Positions 1 through 10,024 are shown, numbered from the stretch's first letter. The stretch: 64,000 nt of DNA from Glycomyces paridis (GCF_004912155.1 NZ_STGX01000010.1:110200-174199); one strand, 5' to 3'. Notes: generated by a model from the sequence alone, not told the origin. Translations and numbers: made by a program.

Positions 1-214
1 GGGTGTCGGCGGAGTACTGGCGGGGCGTCCGGTTTCAGTGAGGCGGGGGTCGTCTGTTCGGATGAGGGTTGGTCCGCTTCTCGGCGGTTTGTGGCTCCGC
101 GCACAGGTATCTGTCAGCTAGGCCACGTATCCTTGCCAGCGTGAAGCGCGAGAAGCACCCCATTCCCACAAGGAGTGGGGAACAACACACCCGGCTTTCG
201 GCGTTGGTGCTGCT

Positions 215-3200
215 GTGACCTGCCCGTTCTGTTCCGTACTCACCGTGCCCGGCGCGCGCTACTGCCACAACTGCGGCGCGCCGCTCTCTCCGGAGGCGAC
301 CGCCCCGCAGACCGAGCGCCGCTACGTCACGGTGCTGTTCTGCGACCTCTCCGACTTCACGACCTGGTCCGAGAGCCTCGACCCCGAACGGGTCTCGTCC
401 GTCACCGACCGGCTCCTGGCGGAGTGCGTCTCCGCCGTCAACGAGTTCGGCGGGCACGTCGACAAGCTCACCGGGGACGGCCTCATGGCCGTGTTCGGTG
501 CGCCGCTCTCGCACGAGGACGACGCCGAGCGGGCCGTGCGCGCCGCGCAGGCCATGCAGAAACGCGTCCGCAGGCTCCTCAAGGCCGAGTCCGGCGGCGG
601 CCTGCCCATCGGGCTGCGCATCGGTCTCCGCTCGGGCCTGGTCGTCGCCGGGATGCAGGCGAACCTCGAGTACACCGTCATCGGCGACACCGTGAACACC
701 GCCGCGCGCCTGTGCGACGTGGCCTCCGTCGGCACCGTCTGGGCCGGCGAGGAGACCATGCGCGCGACCAAGCACGCCGCCGCCTGGCGCCGCCTCACCC
801 CCGTGCGCCTCAAGGGCAAGCGCGAGCCCGTCGAAGTGTTCCAGCTCCTCGGCCTCGAAGACGAGCCCGGCACCCGCGCCAGCCTCGGCGACACCGCGCC
901 GTTCATCGGACGCGACGCCGAGATCGGCCGCGTCACCGGCCGCCTCGAAGCCGTCATCGACCGCGGCGAGCCGCTCGTGCTCATCCACACCGCCGAAGCC
1001 GGCATGGGCAAGACCCGCTTCGCCCGCGAAGTCCGCACCGTCGCCACCGAGCGCGGCGCCCGCGTCCTCACCGTCCGCGTCGCCCCCTACGGGGAGGGCC
1101 GCCGCTTCGGGCCCCTCGCCGACCTCGTGCGCAAAGCCGCCGGCCTGCGCTTCGACGACGACCGCGCCACCGCCGAGACGAAACTGCGCCGCATCGCCGA
1201 CGGCCACGCCGACCACGGCGAATGCCGCCTCAACATCACGCTCCTGCTCGGCCTCCTCGGCCACGGCCGACCCGGCGCCACCGACCGCCCCGGCGGCTTC
1301 ACCGGCCAGCAGTCCGACGCGTACACCATCCCCGAAGCCGTCGCCGAACTCATCACGCACATGGCCACCCACGGCCCCCTCGTGCTCAACATCGACGACC
1401 TTCACACCGCCTCCCTCGACGGCATCGACGCCCTCGGCGTCGCCCTCGCCAAGATCCACGGCCCCGTCCTCGTGATCCTCTACGGCCGCCCCGAACTCAC
1501 CCGCTCCTCCGGCGTCCTCACCCGCATCTCCGAAGCCGAGGTCCACCCGCTCCCGCCGCTCGCCGGCGCCGACGCCGCCCGCCTCCTGCGCGAGTTCCTC
1601 GGCGGCGGCCGCATGCCCAAACCCGACGAGGACCGCCTCCTCGGCTTCGCCCAGGGCAACCCCTACTACCTCGCCGAACTCGTCACCCTCCTCACCGAGC
1701 AGGGCCTGCTTACCGCGGACGGCGACCAGTGGCGACTCGCCGCAGGGTCCCTCACCGGACGCGTCCTCTCCCGCGACCTCGCACAGGTCCTCGGCGCCCG
1801 CATCGACGCCCTCTCACCGGCCGCCCGCGCCCTCCTGCGCGCCGCCTCCATCTTCGGCGACGCCGTGCCCCCCGAGGCCACGCAACTGCTCGAGAAGGAG
1901 GTCCCCGGCGAGTTCGAACGCGCCCTCCAGGAACTCCTCGACCGCAGGATGCTGCGCCGCCGCTCCTACGGCGGCTACCGCTTCGTCACCCCGCTCCTGC
2001 GCCAGGCCGCCTACGCGCCCATCGGGAAAGCCGACGCCGCCCACGCCCACGCCGAGATCGCCCGCTGGGCCGCCGACACCGAACTCGAAGGCCAGAGCGC
2101 CGACGACCTCGTCGTCTTCCACGCCGAACAGGCCGTCACCCTCGCCCGCGAAGTCGAGATCGAAGCGCTCGACGAGGTCTGGAACGTCCTCCCGCTCGCC
2201 GTCGAAGCCGTCCGCAAGCAGGCCGTCCGCGCCATGGACGCCTCCGAGCCCGAACGCGCCGTCGCCCTCCTCAACGGCGTCGAACGCCTCGCCCCCCTGA
2301 GCGCCGACGACCGCCTCCTGCGCGGCCGCGCCCTCACCCGCCTCGGCCGCACCGTCGAAGCCGAGGCCGAGATCGAAGGCCTCGCCGTCGACATCGGCCT
2401 CATCCCCGCCGACGACCACGAGGACGACGAGCACCCCTCCGGGCGCCTCTTCGGCGACGACTTCCCCGAGGACGAGGCCGAACTCGTCGCCCAGCTGCTC
2501 CTGCTGCGCGGGCGCCTCCACCGCTACAAGGGCGAACTCCAGGCCGCCCGCGGCGCCTGGACGGCCGCGCTGGCGCTCTCGCGCCGCGAGGGCCTGGCCG
2601 GGCCGCGCTGCGACGCGCAGTGCCGCATCGGACTGCTCGACTTCCTCGCCGGGCACCTCTCCGAGGCCGAGGCCCGGTTCCTCGACGCCTACGACGTCGC
2701 CTACGGCGTCGGCGACGACAAGCGCCTGGCCTGGGCCCTCCAGCACCGCGCGTGGGTCCTGGTGGCCCGCGGCGACTTCGACGGCGCCGACGACGTGCTC
2801 CGCGAGGCCGCGAAGGCCTTCGCCCGCCAGATGGACCTCGTCGGGCGCGCCTGGGTCCGCGGCGTCTCCGCGTTCGCCCTGCTCATGGCCGGGCGCTTCA
2901 CCGAGGCGAAGCGGCTGTCGGACGTGTTCATGCCGATCGGCGAGCGCTCGGGCGACGTGTTCGCCGTCGGGCTGCTGCGCGCGATCGGCGCCGCCGCCCA
3001 GATCGGGCTCGGCCTCCCCGCGGGCGCCGACGCGGCCGCCCGCAAGTCCTTCCGCGACTTCGAGCGCATCGACGACGACTGGGGCCGCGGCTTCGCCAAG
3101 TACGTGCGGGCCCTCGCGGCCCGCTCGATCGGCGCGCTCGACCACGCCCTCGACCTCGCCGCGACCGCCGAGGAGTACGGCGCCAAGACCGGCCACCCGC

Positions 3201-3604
3201 TCCTGATCTCCTTGGCGCACAACCTCAGAGGCCGCTGCGCACTCGAAGCGGGGGACCCGGCCACGGCCGAGGCCGCCGCGGAGGAGGCGCTCGCGCTGCT
3301 CACCGACGACGTGCTCGAACCCGGGCGCGCGGCCAACACCGCGCTCCTGGCGGACGTGCGCGCCGCCAAGGGCGACCGAGCCGAGGCCCTGCGGATGCTC
3401 GAACCCCTTGCGGCGCATTACGACGAGCCGGCCCTGGGTCGGCCCCGCCGCGCCATCGTGGCCCGCTACGCGCGCCTGCTCGACGAGGAGGGCCGCACCG
3501 ACGAGGCCGCCGCGTGGGCCCGCACCGCTCTGAAGTCCTTCGGCGAGGACCCCGAGAGCACCGCCTGGGCCGAGTCCTACCTCGCGAACGCCCCGGTGGC
3601 CTGA
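215..3604 (+). CDS. Class III adenylate/guanylate cyclase with AAA ATPase and TPR region
   Basis: 1129 aa from a GTG start that opens directly with a four-cysteine zinc ribbon (CPFC..CHNC, residues 3-22). A class III cyclase domain follows at about 35-210. The metal aspartates sit in FCDLSDF (about residue 44) and GDGLMAVFG, the base-binding Lys in VDKLTGDG, and the transition-state Asn/Arg in VIGDTVNTAARL, so the cyclase looks catalytically complete. Next is an AAA/NTPase module with Walker A AEAGMGKTRF (about 268) and Walker B LVLNIDDLH, then a long helical TPR-type half. This is the known architecture of cytosolic cyclase-ATPase regulators; the signal it senses is unknown. Bases 1-214 upstream hold no gene I can support. 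The next gene starts 448 bases downstream, so it is probably transcribed alone. Confidence 0.88.
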   Translation: MTCPFCSVLTVPGARYCHNCGAPLSPEATAPQTERRYVTVLFCDLSDFTTWSESLDPERVSSVTDRLLAECVSAVNEFGGHVDKLTGDGLMAVFGAPLSHEDDAERAVRAAQAMQKRVRRLLKAESGGGLPIGLRIGLRSGLVVAGMQANLEYTVIGDTVNTAARLCDVASVGTVWAGEETMRATKHAAAWRRLTPVRLKGKREPVEVFQLLGLEDEPGTRASLGDTAPFIGRDAEIGRVTGRLEAVIDRGEPLVLIHTAEAGMGKTRFAREVRTVATERGARVLTVRVAPYGEGRRFGPLADLVRKAAGLRFDDDRATAETKLRRIADGHADHGECRLNITLLLGLLGHGRPGATDRPGGFTGQQSDAYTIPEAVAELITHMATHGPLVLNIDDLHTASLDGIDALGVALAKIHGPVLVILYGRPELTRSSGVLTRISEAEVHPLPPLAGADAARLLREFLGGGRMPKPDEDRLLGFAQGNPYYLAELVTLLTEQGLLTADGDQWRLAAGSLTGRVLSRDLAQVLGARIDALSPAARALLRAASIFGDAVPPEATQLLEKEVPGEFERALQELLDRRMLRRRSYGGYRFVTPLLRQAAYAPIGKADAAHAHAEIARWAADTELEGQSADDLVVFHAEQAVTLAREVEIEALDEVWNVLPLAVEAVRKQAVRAMDASEPERAVALLNGVERLAPLSADDRLLRGRALTRLGRTVEAEAEIEGLAVDIGLIPADDHEDDEHPSGRLFGDDFPEDEAELVAQLLLLRGRLHRYKGELQAARGAWTAALALSRREGLAGPRCDAQCRIGLLDFLAGHLSEAEARFLDAYDVAYGVGDDKRLAWALQHRAWVLVARGDFDGADDVLREAAKAFARQMDLVGRAWVRGVSAFALLMAGRFTEAKRLSDVFMPIGERSGDVFAVGLLRAIGAAAQIGLGLPAGADAAARKSFRDFERIDDDWGRGFAKYVRALAARSIGALDHALDLAATAEEYGAKTGHPLLISLAHNLRGRCALEAGDPATAEAAAEEALALLTDDVLEPGRAANTALLADVRAAKGDRAEALRMLEPLAAHYDEPALGRPRRAIVARYARLLDEEGRTDEAAAWARTALKSFGEDPESTAWAESYLANAPVA

Positions 3605-4052
3605 GACCCTTCTCGATCGCACGCGCTGTGCGCCGCGACCTCGCCGCGCCCTGGGAACCTTGAGGGGTGCAGACGACGCAGCGGGTGGACGGACGGCCCT
3701 GCCGGAGGCGGCCCTCACGGACCGCGACCGGTTCCAGTCGGACCGTCCGCCCTCCCGCGCGCCGCACGGGGGATGCGTTCACTATGCGTCACCCGCTTCT
3801 GCCGCACGGGAAGCGACACCTCATCCGTTCGGCCAGTTGTCGGTGCCTTTTCGTCCAGGGGTATACAGAATCATGGACGCGTTGCCGTAACGTTATGCGT
3901 CAAAGGTCCCATGACTCGGATCCCCCAGGCCCGAGCGAAGGGACCGAGGTCAGGAACGCCCCCCACCGCAGACCGCGTTCCCACCTGCTCCAGGCTCGAC
4001 ACTAGGCTGATCGGCGGCTCGCGAGCGTCGCCGAGAACGGAGGCTGTACCCA
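3605..4052. other. Intergenic region before the Ser/Thr kinase gene
   Basis: 448 bases without a convincing gene. Short frames here lack ribosome sites and normal codon bias. A TATACA hexamer at 3862-3867 and a TAGGCT hexamer at 4003-4008 are possible -10 elements for the kinase gene, but neither has a good -35 at 17-18 bases. The kinase ribosome site (ACGGAGG, near 4037) lies at the right edge. Confidence 0.4.
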
Positions 4053-5921
4053 GTGGACACCATCTCGTCCTACGGTGCTCCAACCGGTCCCCACCTCGCC
4101 CCTCCCGGATTCCGCCAGGAGGCCGACCCCGAATCGCTCCTCCAGGGGATCGAGCGCCTGACCGGCTTCACCGAGATCGACCGGGGCGCGTACTCCACGG
4201 TCTACAGCGCCACCCGGTACGACGACGGCACCGAGGTCGCCGTCAAGATCGAGGCCCGGCCGCTCACCGACGACGCCTCCCGCGAGCGCTTCCGCCGCGA
4301 GGTCCAGACCGCCGGGCGCGTCTCCGACCACCCGTGCGTGGTCAAGATGATCTCCGCGGGCCTCACCCACCAGGCCAACCCGTACGTGGTCATGGAGCGC
4401 TGCCGCGGCTCGGTCGCCGACCTGCTCGACCGGCACACCACGATCGCGCCGCAGCAGACCATCGCGATCGGCATCCGCATCGCCGACGCCCTCGCCGCCG
4501 CGCACGAGGCCGGGATCGTCCACCGCGACGTCAAGCCCGCGAACCTCCTGGTCAACCAGCAGGGCCACGCGGTCCTCGCCGACTTCGGCCTCTCCAGCCT
4601 CATCCCGGTCCCGCAGCCCGGCGAGCCCGTCTCGACCATGGCGACGCCCGCGTACGCGCCCCTGGAGATCTTCCAGATGCGCGAGGTCGGCCCCAGCGCC
4701 GACGTCTACTCGCTCGCGGCCACGCTCTACGCGATGCTCAGCGGCAACCCCCCGCGCTTCCCCTCGGACGGCGTGCTCGACATCAACGACGTCGCGGCCC
4801 TGTTCGACCGGCCGATCCCGGCGATCCCCGGCATATCGCCCCTCCTGCTCGAAATGCTGCGCACGGCCCTCATCAACAACCCCGACGGGCGCCCGACCGC
4901 CGTCGAGTTCCGGGAGTTCCTCGCGAGCATCCCCGAGGCCTCGACCGGCATCCTCCCGCGCGTCACCGACGGCCCCCCGCCCCAGCGCGAACCCGTCTCC
5001 CCGGCCCCCCAGGGCATGTACGGCGCCTACGCCTCCCCGCCGCGCCCCGAGGCCCGCGGTGCGGCCCCCGAGCCCGGCTACGCCGATCTGGGCGGCGCGG
5101 GCGAGTCGCCCTCCACGCTCCGCCTCGCGCCGAGCCGCCGCCGCGACCAGGCCCCCCGGCGCGCCCCCGAACCGCAAGCGCCCCAAGGCTTCAGGCCCTC
5201 CCCGCCTGAACGCGCCGCCGCGCCGCGCGTCTCCAGCCCGCCGCCGATGAGCCCGCCCTCGGGTGCGCCCTTCGACGAACCTGGCGGCTTCGCAGACGAG
5301 ACCGCTAAGTGGCAGTCCTTCTCCTCAGGCGGCGCCCGCGACGACCACGACTCGCGCCTCCCCGTCCCGATCGCGCGCAACGAGACCGGCCTGACCCGCA
5401 AGGAACGGCGCCTGAAAGAAGGCGACACCGGCTCCAGCGTCGGGCGCCTCATCGGCATGGGCGCCGCGGGCCTCATCGTCCTCGCGCTGCTCATCACCGG
5501 CGGCGTCTGGCTCTTCGACTCCGAGGAGACCGCCGGGCTCGCCGAGCAGTCCGCGGCCGCCGACTACGTGAGCACCTGCACCCTGGAGACCGATGGCGCC
5601 GGGTGCGTCGCCGAGCCGACCTGCTTCGACGGCGACTTCGCCGCGGCCACCTGCGACGGCCCGCACCTGTGGGAGGCCTACGCGACCGGTCAGCTGCCCG
5701 AAGGGGTCGAGGACGCCGAGGCCGCAAGGGCCGACGCGACCGTCGCCGGCGCGTGCGTCGACGGCCAGCTCGAAGGCGGCCCGCTGTCGCAGCTCATCGC
5801 CGGCGACGCGATCGACTGGGTCACCGACGTCCACGTCCCCGGCGACGGCACGTTCCTGTGCGTCGCGCAGCTCAAGGACGGCCAGGAGGCCACGACGATG
5901 ACCTTCGCCCGCGGCGAGTAG
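4053..5921 (+). CDS. Transmembrane serine/threonine protein kinase (PknB-type)
   Basis: 622 aa, GTG start preceded by ACGGAGG. The kinase domain (about residues 30-290) has the invariant Lys in VAVKIE (about 64), the catalytic loop HRDVKPAN (about 156), DFG at about 177 and an APE-like APLE. The glycine loop is reduced (DRGAYSTVY). A Pro/Ala-rich linker (about 300-440) leads to one membrane helix (about 467-490, IGMGAAGLIVLALLITGG). A small extracellular domain with several cysteines follows, so it is a type II receptor kinase with an external sensor that is not of PASTA type. Family knowledge supports Ser/Thr phosphorylation. The ligand and substrates cannot be read from the sequence. It is monocistronic, closed by a strong hairpin. 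Confidence 0.9.
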   Translation: MDTISSYGAPTGPHLAPPGFRQEADPESLLQGIERLTGFTEIDRGAYSTVYSATRYDDGTEVAVKIEARPLTDDASRERFRREVQTAGRVSDHPCVVKMISAGLTHQANPYVVMERCRGSVADLLDRHTTIAPQQTIAIGIRIADALAAAHEAGIVHRDVKPANLLVNQQGHAVLADFGLSSLIPVPQPGEPVSTMATPAYAPLEIFQMREVGPSADVYSLAATLYAMLSGNPPRFPSDGVLDINDVAALFDRPIPAIPGISPLLLEMLRTALINNPDGRPTAVEFREFLASIPEASTGILPRVTDGPPPQREPVSPAPQGMYGAYASPPRPEARGAAPEPGYADLGGAGESPSTLRLAPSRRRDQAPRRAPEPQAPQGFRPSPPERAAAPRVSSPPPMSPPSGAPFDEPGGFADETAKWQSFSSGGARDDHDSRLPVPIARNETGLTRKERRLKEGDTGSSVGRLIGMGAAGLIVLALLITGGVWLFDSEETAGLAEQSAAADYVSTCTLETDGAGCVAEPTCFDGDFAAATCDGPHLWEAYATGQLPEGVEDAEAARADATVAGACVDGQLEGGPLSQLIAGDAIDWVTDVHVPGDGTFLCVAQLKDGQEATTMTFARGE

Positions 5922-5934
5922 CGCAAGACACCGA

Positions 5935-5967
5935 GAGGGCCCGGCACCACAGGTGCCGGGCCCTCTT
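5935..5967. terminator. Bidirectional hairpin terminator
   Basis: A perfect 14-bp stem (GAGGGCCCGGCACC, loop ACA) lies between the convergent kinase and nrdB genes. The plus side ends in only two T, so termination is inferred from the stem and its position. Confidence 0.75.
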
Positions 5968-6016
5968 CGCCGTGGCGGGACTGGGTTCGCGGATCACCGC
6001 GGGCCACGGCCTCGGA

Positions 6017-7012
6017 TCAGAACTCCTCGTCGAGGTCGACCTTGCCCTCCACGGCCACCTGGTAGGCGGTCGCCCTGCGCTCGAAGAAGTTCGTCAGCTC
6101 CTGCACGTCCTGGAGCGCCATGAACGGGAACGGGTTCTCCGAGCCCCACTTCTTGGGCATGCCGAGGCGCACCAGGCGCTGGTCGGCGGCGTACTCCAGG
6201 TACGACTTCATGTCCTTGACGGTCATGCCCGGCATCCCCTCGCCGATGAGGTCCTCGGCGAACTGGAGTTCGGCCTCCACGGCCTCCTCCAGCATGTCGG
6301 TGACCTGCTGGCGCATCCGGTCGTCGAACAGCTCGGGCTCCTCCTGGCGCACGATGTCGACGACGCTGAACGCGAAGTTCATGTGGCAGGACTCGTCGCG
6401 GAAGACCCAGTTGGTGCCGGTCGCGAGGCCGTCGAGCAGGCCCCGGCTGCGCAGCCAGTACACGTACGCGAAGGCGCCGTAGAAGAACAGGCCCTCGATG
6501 CACGCGGCGAAGCAGATGAGGTTGAGCAGGAAGGTCCGGCGGTCCTCGGCGGTCTTGAGCTCCTGCATGTCGAAGACCGAGTCGATCCACTTGAAGCAGA
6601 AGTCGGCCTTGCGCTTGATCGAGGGGATGTTGTTGACCGCGTCGAAGGCCTTGGCGCGCTCCTCGGGGTCGGGCAGGTAGGTGTCGAGCAGCGTCAGGTA
6701 GAACTGCACGTGCACGGCCTCCTCGAAGAGCTGGCGCGAGAGGTACAGGCGCCCTTCGGGGGAGTTGACGTGCTGGTACAGGTTGAGCACCAGGTTGTTC
6801 GCGACGATGGTGTCGCCGGTGGCGAAGAAGGCCACGAGGCGGTGGATGAGGTGCTGCTCCTGGGGCGTGAACCCGGCCAGGTCCGTCAGGTCGGAGGCGA
6901 GGTCGACCTCCTCGACGTGCCACGTGTTCTTGATGGCGTCCCGGTACTGCTCGTAGAAGTCCGGGTACTTCATCGGTCGCAGTGTCAGGTCCATACCTGG
7001 GTCGAGCAGCAT
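6017..7012 (-). CDS. nrdB: Ribonucleotide reductase class I, small (beta) subunit
   Basis: 331 aa, the usual NrdB length. It provides the diiron/tyrosyl-radical cofactor for reducing ribonucleotides to deoxyribonucleotides. Paired carboxylate/His metal motifs are visible as EEAVHVQFY and DESCHMNF, inside an all-helical ferritin-like fold. The acidic C-terminal tail (VDLDEEF) matches the segment that docks on the alpha subunit. It lies 99 bases downstream of nrdA on the same strand, an order and spacing that fit one transcript. Start chosen at the ATG giving MLLDPGMDL; MDLTLRP a few codons later is a possible alternative. Confidence 0.93.
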   Translation of the reverse strand: MLLDPGMDLTLRPMKYPDFYEQYRDAIKNTWHVEEVDLASDLTDLAGFTPQEQHLIHRLVAFFATGDTIVANNLVLNLYQHVNSPEGRLYLSRQLFEEAVHVQFYLTLLDTYLPDPEERAKAFDAVNNIPSIKRKADFCFKWIDSVFDMQELKTAEDRRTFLLNLICFAACIEGLFFYGAFAYVYWLRSRGLLDGLATGTNWVFRDESCHMNFAFSVVDIVRQEEPELFDDRMRQQVTDMLEEAVEAELQFAEDLIGEGMPGMTVKDMKSYLEYAADQRLVRLGMPKKWGSENPFPFMALQDVQELTNFFERRATAYQVAVEGKVDLDEEF

Positions 7013-7111
7013 GGGCGGGTCCTCTCGTGTCGCGGTGTGCTTGGGGCGCAGGGGCTTTGAGCGCAGGGGTGTGAGCAGGCGGCGGGGCGCTGGGCCCCGC
7101 CGCCCCGGGTC

Positions 7112-9478
7112 CTACTGGCAGGCCTCGCAGCTCTCCGGGTTCTCCAGGGAGCACGCGATGTCGGCAGGGATGACCTCCAGCTCGGTCGGCTGCGGCTCGG
7201 CCGCCTGGGCGCTGACCGTGGTCTGGTTGATGCGCGTGGCCGGGCGGCTGCGCAGGTAGTACGTGGTCTTCAGGCCCTGCTGCCAGGCGTAGCGGTACAT
7301 CGAGGAGAGCTTGCCGATGGTCGGCGAGGCCTGGAACAGGTTGAGCGACTGGGCCTGGTCGATGAACGGCGTGCGGGCGGCGGCGAGGTCGATGAGCGCG
7401 CGCTGCGGCAGCTCCCAGGCGGTGCGGTAGCGCTCCTGGAGGTCGGCCGGGATCGCCGCGATGCCCTGGACGGAGCCCTCGGCGAGGACGATGGCCTGGC
7501 GCACCTGCTCGCTCCAGATGCCGCGCTCCTTGAGCTCGGCGATGAGGTGGCGGTTGACCTGGAGGAACTCGCCGGAGAGCGTCTCGCGCTTGAAGACGTT
7601 GGAGACGACCGGCTCGATGCACTCGGCGCACCCGGCGATCGAGGCGATGGTCGCGGTCGGCGCGATGGCGATCATGAGCGAGTTGCGCAGGCCGTGCTCG
7701 GCGATCCGCTCGCGGACGGCGTCCCAGCGCGCATCGAGCGTGATCCGCGCGTTCGGGTAGTGGTCGGTGTGGAGCACGCCGTCGGCGGCGCGGGTCTCGG
7801 CGAAGTTCGGGTGGGCCCCGAGCTCGGCGGCGAGACGCGCGGAGGTCTCGTAGGCCACGATCGCGATGCGCTCGGCGATCGCGGTCGAGAGCGCGAGCGC
7901 CTCCTCGGAGTCGAAGGCGAGCCCGAGCTTGAAGAACGCGTCGGCGAGGCCCATGCAGCCCAGGCCGATCGGGCGCCACTTGCGGTTGGCCTTCTCGGCC
8001 TCGGCGGTCGGGTAGAAGCCGAGGTCGATGGTGCGGTCGAGGAACTTGACGGCGGTGGCGACGGTGCGTTCGAGCCGCTCGAAGTCGAAGCCCTCGCTCG
8101 TGCAGTGCTCGGCGAGGTTCACCGATCCGAGGTTGCACACGGCGGTCTCGGAGTCGTTGGTGACCTCCAGGATCTCGGTGCACAGGTTCGAGAGGTGGAT
8201 GACGTTCTCGTCGCGCGCGGTCTGGTTCGAGGTCCGGTTCGCGGTGTCGGAGAAGGTGATCCAGCCGTTGCCGGTCTGGGCGAGGGTGCGCATCATGCGC
8301 CCGTACAGCTCGCGGGCGGGGATGGTCTTGCGGGCCTTCCCGGCGGCCTCGGCGGCCCGGTAGGCCTCGTCGAAGCGCTCGCCCCACAGGTCGACCAGCT
8401 CGGGGGTCTCCTTGGGGTCGAACAGGGACCACTGGGCGTCGGCCTCGACCCGGCGCATGAACTCGTCGGGGATCCAGTTGGCGAGGTTGAGGTTGTGGGT
8501 GCGGCGCTCGGTGTCGCCGGTGTTGTCCCGCAGCTCCAGGAACTCCTCGATGTCGGCGTGCCAGGTCGCCAGGTACACGCACGCGGCGCCCTTGCGTCGC
8601 CCGCCCTGGTTCACCGCCGCCACGGACGAGTCGAGGGTGCGCAGCCACGGCACGATCCCGTTGGAGTGCCCGTTGGTGCCGCGGATGAGCGAGCCCCGCG
8701 AACGCACGCGCGACCACGCGATGCCGATGCCGCCGGCGTACTTCGACAGGCGTGCGACCTGGCTGTAGCGCTCGTAGATTGAGTCGAGCTCGTCCTTGGG
8801 GGAGTCGAGCAGGAAGCACGAGGACAGCTGCGGGCGGCGCGTCCCGGAGTTGAACAGCGTCGGCGAGGAGGGCAGGTACGCGAGGGCCGACATGAGCCGG
8901 TACAGTTCGGCGGCCTCCTCGACCGACTGGCTCAGGCCGCACGCGACGCGGAGCATGAAGTACTGCGGGCGTTCGAGGACCGTGCGGTGCTCGGGGTGGC
9001 GCAGCAGGTAGCGGTCGTAGACGGTGCGCAGCCCGAAGTACTCGAAGCGGTCGTCGGCGGTCTCGTCGATGACGGCGTCGAGCGCGGCGCCGTTGGCCTC
9101 CACGAACGCGACGAGGTCTTCGGAGAGCAGGCCGTTGTCGCGGCACGCCGCGATGGACGCGGTGAAGCTGGTGACGCCCTCGCCCGCGGTCTCGTCGGCG
9201 ATGTGCTCGGCGAGGAGGCGGGCGGCGAGCTTGGAGTAGGTCGGCTCGGAGGCGACGCTCGACGAGGTGATCTCGACGGCCCGCTCGCGCAGGCCCTTCT
9301 CGGTCGCTCCCGGCCACAGGCCGGCCTCGATCTGGGCGATGACCTTCTCGGCGTCGACGTCGGGCAGCCCGACGGCGTGGACGCGGATGCGGTCGGCGAC
9401 CCGGGCGGCGGGACCCTGGTCGTGGCTCCGCTGCTGCGGTGCGGTGGTGGCGGATGGCGTGGTGGCGAGCCCGGTCAT
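7112..9478 (-). CDS. nrdA: Ribonucleotide reductase class I, large (alpha) subunit
   Basis: 788 aa from the ATG giving MTGLATTPS, chosen because GAGGGG lies just upstream; the frame is open further upstream but without coding character. An ATP-cone-like N-terminus (about 30-110) is followed by the ten-stranded barrel. The substrate-site cysteines are in QLSSCFLL and NLCTEIL, and the C-terminal redox pair is in ESCEACQ. The enzyme reduces NDPs using the NrdB radical. Transcribed minus toward nrdB, with possible NrdR sites about 140 bases upstream. Confidence 0.93.
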   Translation of the reverse strand: MTGLATTPSATTAPQQRSHDQGPAARVADRIRVHAVGLPDVDAEKVIAQIEAGLWPGATEKGLRERAVEITSSSVASEPTYSKLAARLLAEHIADETAGEGVTSFTASIAACRDNGLLSEDLVAFVEANGAALDAVIDETADDRFEYFGLRTVYDRYLLRHPEHRTVLERPQYFMLRVACGLSQSVEEAAELYRLMSALAYLPSSPTLFNSGTRRPQLSSCFLLDSPKDELDSIYERYSQVARLSKYAGGIGIAWSRVRSRGSLIRGTNGHSNGIVPWLRTLDSSVAAVNQGGRRKGAACVYLATWHADIEEFLELRDNTGDTERRTHNLNLANWIPDEFMRRVEADAQWSLFDPKETPELVDLWGERFDEAYRAAEAAGKARKTIPARELYGRMMRTLAQTGNGWITFSDTANRTSNQTARDENVIHLSNLCTEILEVTNDSETAVCNLGSVNLAEHCTSEGFDFERLERTVATAVKFLDRTIDLGFYPTAEAEKANRKWRPIGLGCMGLADAFFKLGLAFDSEEALALSTAIAERIAIVAYETSARLAAELGAHPNFAETRAADGVLHTDHYPNARITLDARWDAVRERIAEHGLRNSLMIAIAPTATIASIAGCAECIEPVVSNVFKRETLSGEFLQVNRHLIAELKERGIWSEQVRQAIVLAEGSVQGIAAIPADLQERYRTAWELPQRALIDLAAARTPFIDQAQSLNLFQASPTIGKLSSMYRYAWQQGLKTTYYLRSRPATRINQTTVSAQAAEPQPTELEVIPADIACSLENPESCEACQ

Positions 9479-9620
9479 CTCTGCATCCCCTCGTGCTGTG
9501 CTTGCTGTGGCGCCCGGCCCGCTGCGGGCCGCGCTCTGACGGCACGGCGGCGCGGCCCTCTCCATGCGATTACGGCATGTGATGGCAGTGGAGTTCGACA
9601 GCACCGACCTGACAGTGCAG

Positions 9621-9669
9621 AATCATACATGTTGTGGTCGGGCACTGGGGTGCCCCCAAGATGTTGCGT
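9621..9669 (-). promoter_or_regulatory. Candidate tandem NrdR boxes upstream of nrdA
   Basis: Within the 396-base gap between nrdA and tRNA-Arg, two related elements lie 32 bases apart: ATCATACATGTTGTGG and CCCAAGATGTTGCG (half-sites at 9629 and 9661). NrdR binds two 16-bp boxes separated by about three helical turns, and the actinobacterial half-site resembles ATGTTGTG. The right halves match well; the left halves are poor. I saw nothing else in the gap except a possible TAGCAT -10 for the tRNA at 9838-9843. Confidence 0.4.
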
Positions 9670-9874
9670 TTTTCCGGGGTTTCGGTCACTGAACTCCCAG
9701 CGTGTCCGCTAGGCTCGGGGGTTTCCGCGGAGTCAGCCTATGCCGCGCGTCCGACACTTCCGCCGCGAAACCGCCGCCGTCGCCCGGCTGTGATCCTCGC
9801 CGGCCAAACCGCCTGCGGGAAGCGGACGGGGCACTGGTAGCATCGTGGCGGCCGATCGATCCGTCGATCGCCGC

Positions 9875-9947
9875 GCCTCCGTAGCTCAGTGGATAGAGCA
9901 CTGGTTTCCGGGACCAGGTGTCGCAGGTTCGAATCCTGCCGGGGGCA
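9875..9947 (+). tRNA. tRNA-Arg (anticodon CCG)
   Basis: 73 nt cloverleaf. The acceptor stem GCCTCCG/CGGGGGC has one G-U pair; the D-arm is GCTC..GAGC, the anticodon arm CTGGT-TTCCGGG-ACCAG, and the T-arm GCAGG-TTCGAAT-CCTGC. The anticodon reads CGG arginine codons. CCA is not encoded. Confidence 0.96.
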
Positions 9948-9951
9948 CCGC

Positions 9952-9982
9952 AGACCCGCCCGATGTATCGGGCGGGTCTTTT
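9952..9982 (+). terminator. Intrinsic terminator after tRNA-Arg
   Basis: A 12-bp stem (AGACCCGCCCGA paired across a short loop) ends in TTTT, four bases after the tRNA. Confidence 0.85.
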
Positions 9983-10024
9983 CGTCTGTTCTGGAGGGTT
10001 TCGGGCGGAGGCCGGACTGCTGTT

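Noticed and set aside
35-1546. Long antisense open frames opposite the cyclase and many other genes
   Set aside because: Typical shadow frames of GC-rich coding sequence: no ribosome site, skewed Gly/Ala/Arg composition, no family motifs.
9479-9874. Cobalamin riboswitch upstream of nrdAB
   Set aside because: Neither strand shows the B12-box or the conserved GCCACTG-containing core in the right order.
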